64,000 nt of DNA from Thamnidium elegans (taxonomy: Eukaryota; Mucoromycota; Mucoromycetes; Mucorales; Mucoraceae). Made by a program: the position numbers and the translations under genes. Location: contig JAIXMG010000022.1 in NCBI GenBank assembly GCA_025201345.1, forward strand, positions 62,001 through 126,000, given 5' to 3'. Numbering within the stretch: position 1 is the first letter of the stretch; each line of letters begins with the position of its first letter. This document shows positions 11,589 through 23,897 of the stretch, piece after piece. The notes below the pieces were generated by a model. That model searched no databases, had not been told where the DNA came from, and worked only from the letters and a program-made list of their open reading frames with translations.

Positions 11589-12762
11589 TGTCTTTCTGCT
11601 TAATACTTTTTGTTAAAGAAAAAAAAAGAGAAAAAAAAAAGTCGAATTTCCATAAATATATTAATCTAGTCACATAAGCCGTAGGAAAACAAGTCACGCA
11701 CTTGGATACATGCACATCGTTTTTAAAAAGTGAACAAAAGGGCTTGCATGAATTAAGTAATTACACTTATATATATTTATTACTTGAATCAACTATTTGT
11801 TCCGCTTCTTTTCCTTCTCTTGTCACCTTACTTATATCACTGCCTATTTTTTTTTATCAGTTGCATCGCGCAAACAACCTTCACCACATACTAAATCATC
11901 AAAGCAACAAGTATACGTAAATCAGTCTTGAAAACAATGATATTTGCATGATTGTGCAAACGAATACGGTTCGCTTAAAACTGGAATATAAAAATATACT
12001 GTTACTTGTATAATAATTCATTTTTAAAAAGAAAAAGAAAAAAAAAAGAAAAAGAAGAAGAAAAAAAAAGAGAAAAAAAAGAAAAAAAAAAGAAACAAAA
12101 GAGAAAAAAAGAAAAAAAAAAGATGTACTTGTTGAACAGAATGATAAGCAAGGTCTATTTAATCATACACAGATATTTATACGAAAGAACTCATCTGTAC
12201 TTATTTAATTCATGCGGCAATCCCATTTTTATGAATAAACAAAACAAAACGTCATGCTTTTTTTTGTAAATTGACCGTGTCTCTAGATTATGTGTACTAC
12301 AATTTATTTTTTCGGCCATATTTATACGTTAGTTAATGTCCTTATATCGAAATCTATACTTATTAATTGTATTTATTTTCTTTTTATGAAAGTAACTAAA
12401 GTAGCGGCTCTTTTAAGGATGTTCGATTTAAGAATAGTGGTGTTAAAGCGGGGACGGAAGAAGGTGTCCTGGAGAAATCCACCCTTGAATCAAACCTATT
12501 CTTAAATCGAACATCCTTAAAAGAGCTGCTAGTGTACTTAATTATCTCAAGTAACTTAAGATATGTGAAACGAAATACTTACCGCCAAGCGAGGTAACAT
12601 TATTAGACACTAACGAAAACGAGATATTTTTGTATGACAAACTAATCTATTAGTCTATATTTCTATTAAAAGCCAGAAAGACATCCTTTTTAAAAGCAAA
12701 CTCAAAAGAAAAAAAAGTAACTAACCTTCTTTTCCCTGAAAAAAATTTTTTTTTAAAAAAAA
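11589..12762. other. intergenic region with purine tract and MITE-like hairpin
   Basis: This region separates the divergent UTP11 and old yellow enzyme genes. It holds an almost pure purine (A/G) tract on the + strand at about 12027-12122 and the inverted repeat listed separately at 12402-12531. No protein-coding potential beyond short low-complexity frames. Confidence 0.45.
12402..12531. mobile_element. MITE-like element: long near-perfect inverted repeat
   Basis: Two 36-nt arms, 12402-12437 and 12496-12531, are reverse complements with a single mismatch (agcGgctc against agcAgctc). They are separated by a 58-nt spacer that pairs partly with itself. Both outer ends carry a TA dinucleotide, the target-site duplication expected for Tc1/mariner-type MITEs, which would leave an element of 126 bp (12404-12529). 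No coding capacity. A transcript across it would fold into a long hairpin, so a small-RNA precursor is an alternative reading. Confidence 0.6.
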
Positions 12763-13857
12763 ATGACAGCACAAACAAACAAAGCGATTTTATCTCCAAT
12801 CAAGGTCGGAAACATTTTATTAGACCATAGAGTGGTCTTAGCACCTTTGACTAGACTAAGAGCTACAGTAGATGGTGTACCCACTGATATGATGTTGGAG
12901 TATTATACACAAAGAGCCTCCAAAGGTGGATTTTTGTTGGTTGAAAGTGTTGCTATCAGTCCTACAGCTATAGCTTACCCTCAAGCTCCCGGAATCTTTA
13001 GCAAGGACCAAATTTCGGGTTGGAAAAAGATTACGGATGCAATTCATCAAAAAGGAGGCTATACTTTTGTACAACTTTGGCATAGCGGCCGTACAGGTAA
13101 CCGATCATTACACCCCAATAATGAACAGGTTGTATCTGCTTCTGCAATTACAGCTGCTGGTAACGGTATTCTCGGCGAACCATTTGAGGATCCTCGTGCT
13201 TTAGAGGTTTCCGAAATCAAAAGTATTGTAAACGATTTTGCTCAAGCAGCATTAAATGCTATTGAAGCTGGATTTGATGGTATTGAAATTCATAGTGCCT
13301 TTGGATATCTTTTGGATCAATTTATTTGTACTTCAAGCAACCAAAGAACAGATGAATATGGATCATCTATAGAAAATAGATTACGTTTTACACTTGAAGT
13401 CGTAGAAGCAATTACAAATGCTATCGGTCCTGAACGTACTGCTATTCGTGTCTCTCCAGGTGGAGGTGAAATTCATAGCGCTACTGAAGAACACCCTATC
13501 GAAACATGTAGTTATCTGATGACTCAATTACAAAAATATTATTCAAAATTAGCTTATGTACACTTTATGGATACTCGCTCAGAAAAAAATATTGGTACCG
13601 ATCTCGCTAAACCTTATCGCTCGATTTGGAAAGGACCTATTATTTCCAGTGGATTTTCATCATGTAACGTAGAGCATGCAATTGAGTACGCAGAAAAGAC
13701 AGGGGATTTAATTGCGTTCGGACGGTTGTTTATTGCAAACCCTGATCTTCCTGAACGCATTCGCCAAGGTTACTCGGTTGTTCGTTCTAATTATAGTACA
13801 TTTTACACTCACGAGGCAGAAGGATATACTGATTATCCTTCATATGTAGCAAAATAA
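12763..13857 (+). CDS. NADPH dehydrogenase, old yellow enzyme family
   Basis: FMN-containing ene-reductase with a TIM barrel, which reduces C=C bonds of unsaturated carbonyls using NAD(P)H. Single exon, 364 aa. Landmarks are APLTRLRA (the Thr that contacts FMN), VQLWHSGR, EIHSAFGYLLDQF, TDEYGSSIENRLRF and IAFGRLFIANPDLPERI (phosphate binding). The ligand-binding pair, normally His-Asn or His-His (for example HSANGY in yeast OYE), is here His177 and Phe180 (HSAFGY). The tyrosine that donates the proton is present just after. An uncharged aromatic at the second position is unusual and may change substrate or ligand choice. The physiological substrate is unknown. Confidence 0.95.
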   Translation: MTAQTNKAILSPIKVGNILLDHRVVLAPLTRLRATVDGVPTDMMLEYYTQRASKGGFLLVESVAISPTAIAYPQAPGIFSKDQISGWKKITDAIHQKGGYTFVQLWHSGRTGNRSLHPNNEQVVSASAITAAGNGILGEPFEDPRALEVSEIKSIVNDFAQAALNAIEAGFDGIEIHSAFGYLLDQFICTSSNQRTDEYGSSIENRLRFTLEVVEAITNAIGPERTAIRVSPGGGEIHSATEEHPIETCSYLMTQLQKYYSKLAYVHFMDTRSEKNIGTDLAKPYRSIWKGPIISSGFSSCNVEHAIEYAEKTGDLIAFGRLFIANPDLPERIRQGYSVVRSNYSTFYTHEAEGYTDYPSYVAK

Positions 13858-13956
13858 AGTGATGATATAAACATATAACCATGTTTATTTTATTTTCTTA
13901 ATTACATATTTACATTTGACATTGTAGTTATTCTAATTGAATTTACGTGATATATA

Positions 13957-16900
13957 TTATTCTCCATCGGAATCTGATTGAATTATTTGATGGTGGTGTA
14001 GAGCCGCATAACTGGATTGACTCTGTCGAGTCAGTGCCCAATAATCGGGAACCATCAAGAAGTATCTTTCCATCGCCTCCCTAAATCTAGTTCTATATAT
14101 ACGAGGCGAAACAATTGTGGGTCCTTTACCTCCGCCTCCTAATATTCCAGATTCTTTTACCCAACTTTCAAGTTTCTTATCCCACGTAAATGTACGGATA
14201 AAATCTACAATACCAACTACTAACTCTTGTTTTTCTTCGTCAATGCCAACAAGTAAAGAATAATCCATGACGTTTCTTTGTGATAAAAATAAAGTATCGT
14301 TATGCAGTGAGCTTCGAAGTATTTCTTTAGAGTGTGTTCGAATGAATAATGGTGATTGATAGATTACTAGAATCCATAGAGTTTTTTTTTTTAGTACAAA
14401 TATATATATTATATCGGCATAATTTATACTTTACGTTCTACTAAATTTTCGTCTAACAAGACCTCATCTTGTTTTCCTGTCGATTGTACATGTCGATTTC
14501 TCATAGAACCCTTCAAATCAAAAATCTATAATAGTAATACAATAGTAAGATTATCTGTCTTTTTTTTTTTTTTTTTTTTTCTCGTACCTTTTTAATATTT
14601 CTTTGATAAAACAAGTTTTCCATTACCAATACATCCATTCGCATAGATTTACCAGTAACAGAATTTTTATAGCCAATACTGTAGAACCCAAATATTTTAG
14701 CAAGAACAGTCGGAAGTTCACGAAAGAAAGCTTCAGACATGTGTTGAAAATATGCAGGTGCAAATCCAAGAAACGCATCTAATTCATATTTTGACATTTG
14801 TTTCATTAGCAAACGATCATCTAGAAACAAAACAAAAACAAAATTAGAACTATTAAAATTAAAAAAGTGCACTTGGTCTTACTTTTTGTTTTAAGAAAAG
14901 CAGATCCAGATTTGCCACCCGAAGAATCCCATTTAATACAGCTTGCCAGTGACATGATATAACTTTCATCACAACCACAATTCCTTCGAAGCGCATCAAA
15001 TTGTTCAGAAAAGAATATTTTACAAAAAAACTTTGAGGAACCAGTCGAGAAATCTAAAAAGAAAAAAATAAAATAAGAACACATACCATTACTAAAAAAA
15101 AGTGAGGTACTTACTATATCTCATATGGGTGCCTGATTCCCTTAACAGAGTTTCTTGAATGCCATCAACTGATGGGGCAGGGTTTCCACCGTTATCCATG
15201 GTTGATATAGATGGGGCCTTTGAACCTGCCAAAGAAGCATTACCGGGTTTAATAGTTCCATCGTTCGATTGATTATCGGCACTAAATTCTCGAATTTCAT
15301 GCATTTTTACAAGATAGTCTTCAGAGCTGAGGGTATGAGCAATAATTGTACTTGGCTCGTCCTCTCGCACAACAACACAAGATTCAGGAAATACGTATTC
15401 AGTAGGTAATCTATATCAATAAAGTCAATAATTCGGACTACATATGTATATATAAAATAAAAAAATACGTACAAGGGAGATTCTAGAGGTAAAAGGTTCC
15501 CTACACCATTATCTGTTAAAAAGTTTGTCAATGTCTTCATAAAAGATATCTTTTCCGGTGAATGACGACCATCTTCTAAAGCATCGGTAATATTGGAACG
15601 ATTATAGTCTGTATTACTGGGATGTAAACCATCTGTGATAATACCAGGATGAATATTACGCAAGTCGCCTATACTCATATTATCAACATTTGTTTGTTGA
15701 TCCATTAAAAGATCAGAAGCACAAGGTAAATCGCGATCATTTTCTTCTTCGCCAGATAAACCCGAAGACATATCCAATTGACCATCACTAAAAGGAAAAT
15801 AGGTTTTGGCAAATTGATACTGTTGTTGTTCGTTGTTAGTCAAATTTGTTGGTAAAGGCTGTTTTTCAATTATCTCTTTATCGCTGGTTGCCGCCAAAAC
15901 TGCTGCTGCACCGTCAATAACATTATGAGTGTAGGGTGCTAAAGAAGAAAAGTAATCAATCTGGTTCTTGTCAGAGTCATCACCAGAGTCATCAGAAAGA
16001 TCATTGTCATCATCATCTGCTTCATCTCCATTACTGTTAGAGTTTCTAGTCATTAATTTATGAGTTGCTTGTGTTTCTCTTTTTCTACCGTAAGGGTGTT
16101 CAATATAACGTTTTTTACCGCTATTTCCATCTCTGTGGTGTCTATTCTTATCCTTGACGGTGGATTCAATAGATACTGTATCCTCTGGGAAATCACCACT
16201 CGCATAAAATTCATCATCAATATCTTCTTGAACAAGATCATTTGCACGACTATACACTTGAATATATGTCTTTTTTCTAGGCAATCGAGACCTGAATTTA
16301 CGTGTGGTTATATTTCTTTGAAGGAAAATACTGGGGTCATCCTCTTCATTGGCATCATCTTCAATATCTTCATTGTATCTATTTCCCAGCTGTTCAAATA
16401 GACTAGTATGGTTAAGACGTTGGCTATGACCAATAGAGTGGTGTCTAATATGTCGACCACGTTGTGGAATATTAGTAGAAGTTATAGATCTAGGCATCTT
16501 AGCATCAGGAATTTTTACAGGAAGAGCAGCATTAGAGCATTCTTTTTTGGCAGCACTCTTTTTCCCTTTCTTGTCTATTGAACGAGGAGCCATATTTGAA
16601 GAGGGTCGTGTTGATGTAACAAAAGAATTCATATTGTTTCTTTGACGTGGATTGAATAACTGATACAAAGATGGTGTGGAAGGAATACCAACCTTTACAT
16701 TAACACTGTAAAGTGGTATAGGAATACGAGAAGGAGTAAAAGAAGCAGATATAGATCCGGGACTTTTAAGTCTTAAAAACTTGTTGGAAGTAATTTGATT
16801 TAGTGCCTCAATTCCTGTCGATCTTCCTTCATCAATTTTAAGTTTTTCGTTCAGTTCATTCAGTAGTTCTAGTGATAACCTTCTTCTTATTTCGGGTCTC

Positions 16901-19900
16901 AAGAAAGAACCCTTATGGTCAGAATCTACTAGTTCAGAATCTTCAGATGATGAAGACTGACTATCATCATTACCACCAACTGATGAATTTCTTTCAGAAG
17001 GAGATGAAGACAACGTTGGAAATATCATTTCACTATTTTTCTTAGTATCACATTCATCTGCCTTTGTAGAAAATTTTCGCTTGTAATTATGGCCTATCAA
17101 TGTATCATCATATTCACCATCAAGACCAATACCTAACAAAGGTAAATCTGTTGCTTCCGTAGCACGTTTTGTACGCTCATTATCCATATTAGAAATTGCA
17201 GACTCAGAAACTTCTGTAGGAAACATTTTTCGTAAGTGATTTGCTGTAATCTTCTTTAACTCACGTTCGGGCTGCAAGTAATATCGAACAAAATCAGAGT
17301 ACATAGCATCCCAATGACTAACTATTTGGAACAAGTGTTTTCGAACACCACTAATCGTTAGAGTATCATATGGATCTGAATGAGCATAAACATTTTGAAC
17401 ATGTTGCAATATATCCTTTTTCTCTCCTTGAGCTACTGTTGACATATCTTGAAGTTCTGTTTTACATGAATCTAGTTTATGAGGATCTACTAAATCGAAG
17501 GGAAATGCCTTATTACGTTCAATTATTGATTGATAAAACTTGTTAATCTTGGATCGTAATAATGCAAGTTCAGCGTCCTTAATATCCATTTGCACTTTAC
17601 TGAGAATAAATAACTTCATGGGCGGTACTGTTACTTCGAGCAAATCAATCGAATCATATTGAAATCTAACTGCCAAATTCATATAACCAAAGTATCTGAC
17701 ATGATTTCGATTCATATCGTGCGGACAAATATCTGCTCGACAATAAACCCCTTTTTGATAAAAGAATATTTCAAGAAATTTACCAAACGAATAATTCCAT
17801 GTATTTTCTGATACAGGTAAAACAGGTGTCGGCTTATCACATTCTTTACAATAGTTCCACATTAAAAGTTTGTTTTGCATACCGGGTAAAGGACAAGCAA
17901 ATGGTTCAATCATAACATTAACACGTGCGTTTCCATGAGCATATGATCTGTAATGTTGCAGCATAGGGTTATCACACATAAACGACGAACATGGTTGATG
18001 AGCGTCAGTACAGAAATCAGTAATATATTGACCCAACGTCTTATCGGATGGGAATCGATAGAAGCTAAATATACGTATTTCTGGTCCTTGACAAGGAACA
18101 GTTGTGACAGTACACACACTAGAAAACAATACAACGATATTCTGGTGATAGAAGGGACTGATAAATTCAGGGTTTTCACCAATATAAGCTTCCCAAGCTT
18201 TCGATATTTGTCGATGCTTTGCTATTAAATCATTCTCAGCTTCAATTGCAACATCTTCTTCGTGCCAGTGTTGATGACGGTAATATTGATCGGACGATTC
18301 AGTTTTCGCTACAAGTGTGCTGTTATCAGTGCTATGCATGGACTGTCTTTCAAAGGTTGAACGAGTAGGGGAAGCGGATAACGGAGCAGTAAAATCTTTT
18401 GCTGTATTGGTAGTTAATATAGATGAACCAGAAGCCGATTTGCGACGTTTCTGGTCATTGATCAATGCAAGCTTATCCTCCGTTTCTTTTAACGCTACTA
18501 AAAGATAGGGAGGTGGGAAAACCACAAACTGAGACACAGAGAGTATAGTATTTTGATAGAGTTTTAATAAAGCTGTTGTATAGTGACTATTTATTGTTCC
18601 ACTATCTTCATCCTCATATTCGACAACAGAGGTAGTACAAGCGCTTTCTCCAGACTGCAGCAGCTCCAATTTTGTTGATTCAGATAGAACAGATGCTAAT
18701 GGTGATTTGGTAATCTCAGATAAATAAGACGTAGGTGCTGTTGGTCCAACATGTATTTCTGTTGATCCGCGACTTTTGGCAAATGAATCTAATAACAAAG
18801 ATGTTTCTAGTTTCAAATTGTTAACAACAAACACCATAAAGTCGATCAAACGCTTAATCACACGTAATGTTTCATCTCGCTCGCCCCGTAATACAATAGT
18901 ACCACCTAATTCAGGAGAACAATTGTCAAAAATCAAAAACGTCTTTCGACGGTTTGGAATCCATTCGTGCATCACAGTACGAATTTCAAAAGATCCGCAT
19001 CGGCCAAAAGACAAGCCATGTTGAAGTTTATCAACGGAAGTTACAATACTAGCTTGTGTACATCGAGCTATCGCTTCAATCACGCTATGCTTGACATTAT
19101 GAATGACCGGGATTTTAGCTTCCAACAGGAACTCTAATGCTAAACGAGATACCGTAGATTTGACTACTAACAAGGAAGGTTTCAGAGCAACAATACGACC
19201 TACTAGTTTTTTAATATGTTCGCGTTCTTGAGTGATAACAGGATTAATCGATAACAATTGATTTTCCATCTCAATACGAGAATAATCCAAAGAGAATAAC
19301 AAGATCAATATACGAGGATTCGAAATGTTATGCATCATACGTTTATGTGCAACATTCTTTGTACATACAACACCTTTAACATAAAAACTATCTGATGGTA
19401 TACCACCAGGGATTTTTTTAATCTTGACATAATGACGAACATCCATATCATCACCAGCACGAATATCAGGCTGTACATTATGAGCAACCTTTAATAAAAT
19501 ACTCATAATTACTTCCTCCCAGTCACGTTTGCTTGTATTTGCTAGCGTAATTTCTTCCATCAGCTGTCGTAAAATCCTTCGTGCATGTGTTCTTGCACTT
19601 AGACTTAATTCTACAATTTGAGGAGGTGGGCCAGATATTCTACGTTGACGAGGAGGTAAACGAAGTCTATTTTTACTAGCAGGGGGAGGCTCTTGTTGAA
19701 AAGGTTGTGTTTGATTTTGCTGTGATCCATCATGAATAAAAGGATTAGGCGACCAGCTTTCATTAAACTGTTGAGATCCAAAATCTGATTTAGGTAACCC
19801 TACCGTGTTGATACGAATCATGTTGTTCCTGAATAACTTTTTGTTACCATTCACGCCTGTATTACCACTGTTACCTGCAAAACTTAATTGTCTTAGAGAA

Positions 19901-21920
19901 TTGTAAGAACGTCTACTTGGTAAATTTTTACCTCGAAGTTCCTCGGTCCGTTTTATACGAAGACGATGATCATAGGATTCATCGTCACTTCCTACAGTAG
20001 CTACTACATTACCTTGATTAGAATTAACAGTCAGTTGGTCCCCATAAGTAGATTTTGGTAGTATTTGACTAGAGTTAGTATGAAACATTCCATAAATTGG
20101 AGGTTGTGGTGGAGGTGGAGGCGGAGGTGGAGGTATTAATTGAGGTCTCTCATAATGAGGATGAAGATGCTCTTGATAAGATTCATTTGTATCGTCGTTG
20201 TTACCGGGAAATGGGCTTAATTCACTCTCTGCTAATACTGTACCACCACCGCGATCTAACAAATAAGGTGGTAGCGGATAGTTACTGTTTCCCCTAAAGG
20301 TTCCGGGAGATCCGTATTGTGTCATGACAGGATATCTCGTGTCCTCCATTGGAGCAGATGATGACGTATTCGATCTTGGTCGGGACGATGTAGTTGATTT
20401 TAATAAGGAGGTTCCGGCATCTAATAAACGTTTCAAACCTCCACTGGTTGTTGATTCATTTGCTGCAGTACCATTTGTTGTGATGGTTGGGATTATATTA
20501 GCAGATGCTGTCGCGTTACTATGAGGTAATGTTGGTGAATCATTTGTATTATTACTATACTGCTCTTGTGTATGCGAAGTATTTGAAGAATAAGGTCTTT
20601 CGAGCAAAAAAGACGTTTGAGGTGATCCATTTAAATAATTCTCAGATCCATGAGTAGGTATTTCTAAAGCAAACATCGTGGTATCATCATTACCATACGT
20701 ACTTCTAGTATGTCTTAACGCAGTTGCCGGTATTTGCATTTTTGGAACAGCTAGTGGTGGTTTCTGAGATGGTATAATATTCGAATTATAAGATTTACCC
20801 GGATGTTGGTTTTGTTGTTGTTGCTGTAACTGTTGCTGTTGTTGAAGATCTGTATCCGCGTTATTTCCAACCACACTTGTTGCATTTGAAGGATGCTTTG
20901 ATAAAGAATAATCATGCGTATCTGAGTTAGAAGGAGGTATATTTTCTTTCAGTTGTAATAATTGTTCAGCATAACAAAAATTACACACTCGAAATTGACC
21001 TTTTTGTTTATAGATCTTTCCAGATATAACGTGAGAAGCACATCTACCACAAAAGATTTGACCTAAAAAAAATATCATTTGATTTTTTTTAATTATAATT
21101 AACTACTGAAGGGGTCATATTATTTACCACATGTACGACAATGATGCTTTCTTCTTAATAAGGTAAAGGGTTTTCTACACTTGTAACATTCTTTACACTG
21201 TTCATCAGGCATCCAAAATTCTTTATCATTCTTTTGACCTCTTAAACGAGCCAAGATTTTTGAAAGTGAGTTCGTGTTGGATATTGAAAAATTAGTGGCA
21301 ACTGACTGAGTATCACTATCAATTGATCTTCTTTTAGTTAGTGGGGAGTTTAGCAAGAAATCGATAGACGCACGGCTATCGTCTTGTGATATTCTATTTG
21401 CGGGCACGATGAATTGAACCATAGAATTATTAGGTTCATTCATACACTTTTGTTCGGTTTTTTGGTTTCCTACTGTGATTGTAGTATTTGTAGTCGCAGT
21501 AGTTGACGTAGAAGGACGTGGAACTGTTTCAGGATTGATAGACGTTGGAAAATTTGTAATCGTTTGATCTTTATTTGAATTAGACGTGGTAGTAGTAGAA
21601 GAAGAAGCTGTGGTCAAGTGTTTACTTAAACTAGAGTTGGTACTAATAGAATTCGGTAAAGCTAGTTGTTGTTGGTCAAAGCTGTTTGGAATGGAAGTAG
21701 TAGACTGTTCAGCACTCATTAAAGAGATGCCAGAAGGTTTTCTGTCATTAAGAGTACTGGTTGTACGAACTGAGCAATTATCTTGTATATGAGGCTGTCC
21801 AGACACGGCACTTATAACTTTATCGAATATTTTTGATAACACGCCTTCTTCGTTTGTATTGTCTTCGGGTGCTTGAAAGTTAAAACTAGTAAGACTAGAC
21901 CTACGTTGTTTATTATCCAT
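13957..21920 (-). CDS. FAB1: 1-phosphatidylinositol-3-phosphate 5-kinase FAB1/PIKfyve
   Basis: Makes PI(3,5)P2 on vacuole and endosome membranes and so controls vacuole size and acidification. Exons (complement) are 21920-21128, 21062-15473, 15410-15115, 15053-14883, 14820-14588, 14525-14435 and 14366-13957, giving 2,527 aa. Domains: FYVE zinc finger (about 233-297: [28 protein letters not shown]), split by intron 1; CCT/TCP1-like domain (about 750-960); Cys-rich CHK region (about 1235-1420); C-terminal PIP kinase (about 2130-2520). The kinase carries the ATP-binding Lys in [45 protein letters not shown] and the activation segment [17 protein letters not shown]. Long Ser/Asn/Gln-rich linkers, poly-Gln and poly-Pro account for the size. 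I see no DEP domain, as in other fungal Fab1. The donor of exon 6 is the GT inside GAACgtaaag; the next GT downstream would bring in a stop. Confidence 0.97.
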
Positions 21921-22536
21921 TATGTTATAATAATGTCAAAATTGAACATTGACAATTCTAAAAAAAGGGATAAATAAGGATAAAGAAGTTGTTAATAAGA
22001 GATAAAAATATAAGCTTACAGTTTGAATCAATTGAAGTGCAGTCACTCTTTCTCCTTGCGTAAGAAGGCAAGATATAAAAACATGATGAAACATCTTTCT
22101 TCTATTTGAAAAATAACAATGATGAGGTCATTGCGTTTTTTTTCGTTGTCTCTATTTGGTCATTGACAGATTTATATGGTCACGAAAAGACGAAATAGGA
22201 TACGTGTACCAGTATGACTGAGATGCATAAAACATCTTTTGCTTAAAAATCGGCATCATAGCACTCTTCTATAACAAGAAAGTATTTCAAACAATAGAAG
22301 AACAACAAAATTCGTTTTAATCGTCGTTAAATAATGAATGATATTTATTTGTTTTAAGTGTAACCTTTTTGATTCATTAAATGAGAAAGAAAAATTAAAA
22401 TAAAGACAAAAAGAGACTAATTGAATTCCATTTTTTTGTAGTGCTGTGATCTTGTTGGAACATTTGTACTAGACCAGGATTTCTTCTGTATAACATAGAA
22501 CCAGCAGTATTTCCAAACATATAATGAATGATATAA
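21921..22536. other. upstream region of FAB1
   Basis: Promoter side of FAB1 with no recognisable gene. It is AT-rich with short T-runs. The sequence from 22380 onward is the 3' flank of the broken ORF on the same strand. Confidence 0.35.
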
Positions 22537-23146
22537 TTACATTAATTTTTTTTTTTTTGTTGATTTGATATCGCGAGGTGGGGAAAGCCTTGAGCTTTGA
22601 CTTAAAGTATTACTAATGTCGGCAAGAGCAAATCTGTTGCATTGATTGAAGTTGGTCAATGAAACCACAGTACTATTATCGACTAAGCTTATTTTCCGTC
22701 TAAAGAGATTGAACATTGTTTCACGCAGTATTTCCAGTTCCAACAAGTTCTTGATAATAATCACTTTACCAACTTCATGAGCAGCATACTGATCATTCAT
22801 CTTGAATATTTGGGAGATATACTCACTTCGTCCTGTAAAGTCCAGATAAGCAATAGAAATATTTTGTATTGCTGATACAATAAATTTGTATATAATACAT
22901 TGTCCTTCTTGAATTCTAAAGAATAAAGCTCGATATCTCTACCATCATATTCACTAGTTGTCTCGACTATAATCTACAATGATACTTGGCTTCTATCCAA
23001 GTCTCAACACATACAGCGAAGATTGAAGTTCGACCGCTTCCCTCATTAATAACAATACATATTTTACGACATTGAATTGGTATTGCTGTTGTTAAATGAG
23101 TTCGTGGTTTTTTCTTACATACGAGTTTTAAGCAAGAAAAAAAAAA
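22537..23146 (-). pseudogene. unrecognised, apparently frame-shifted ORF remnant
   Basis: Three overlapping stretches on this strand look like protein but lie in different frames. One (about 23146-22970) contains VINEGSGRTSIFAVCVETW; one (about 22965-22828) contains EYDGRDIELYSLEFKKDN; one (22800-22537) starts MNDQYAAHEVGKVIIIKNLL. Joining them needs frame changes within fewer than 30 nt, too short for introns in this genome, so I read this as a decayed gene of unknown family, possibly a Mucorales-specific repeated ORF. No domain is recognised. Alternatively only the last 87-codon frame is a gene. Confidence 0.3.
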
Positions 23147-23897
23147 TCTGGTTCGCTTGTAGCAATTGGCATTAAATAAATAAATATAAACCTGGCGCGT
23201 CTATTTTTCCCTTTTCCTTATTTTAAATCAGTTATTTATTTATTATTCAGTTGTGTAATAATAATATTAAAAATGAAAGAGTAAAAAATATATGTAATAG
23301 AGAAATATAAAATGAAGGAAAAATCGTTGATGAGACGATCTTTTTTTACGCATATCGTTGAATTGAAAGTTCCAACTCTACTTAGGAGTATGTTGAAAAA
23401 AAAAATTGTGATTACAAGCGTATGTTTTTAGTTCAAAATAACCAATAATATGAAAGACGCGTATTAATCCGAACTTTAAGCTATAAGCGAAGTTTGTTTT
23501 CTAGAACAGAATTACGTACTTTATACACGTTGTATTTAGCATGCTGACCAATAAAACGGTTACATTTTACTCGTGAAGGCTTTTTCTTGACCGTCTGCTT
23601 TTAATTCTATGATAAAGTGAGTTGTCTTTCTAATTTTATAGCTCTAGATTCATAGTTTGGGTTCAAATAATCTTAATCCTAAAACACAGACTATATTAAA
23701 ATGACAGGCCATTATTAAAATATAGAATATGTGTTGGCAGTAACGAGTGTTTGTAAATTAATTTGATAAAATTACATTTATTATTTTTGAATATTAAAAA
23801 GAAAATAATGTGTTTGGTATATTTACAATGTGAGGGGAGGGGGAAAATTATGTTAAATAGTAATATACAAGAAAAAAATTGAAATATTGTTTTCAAT
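23147..23897. other. intergenic, AT-rich
   Basis: Lies between the ORF remnant and the 3' end of the amino acid transporter. Nothing beyond A/T-rich sequence and one G-rich run (ggggaggggg, near 23835) is visible. Confidence 0.35.
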
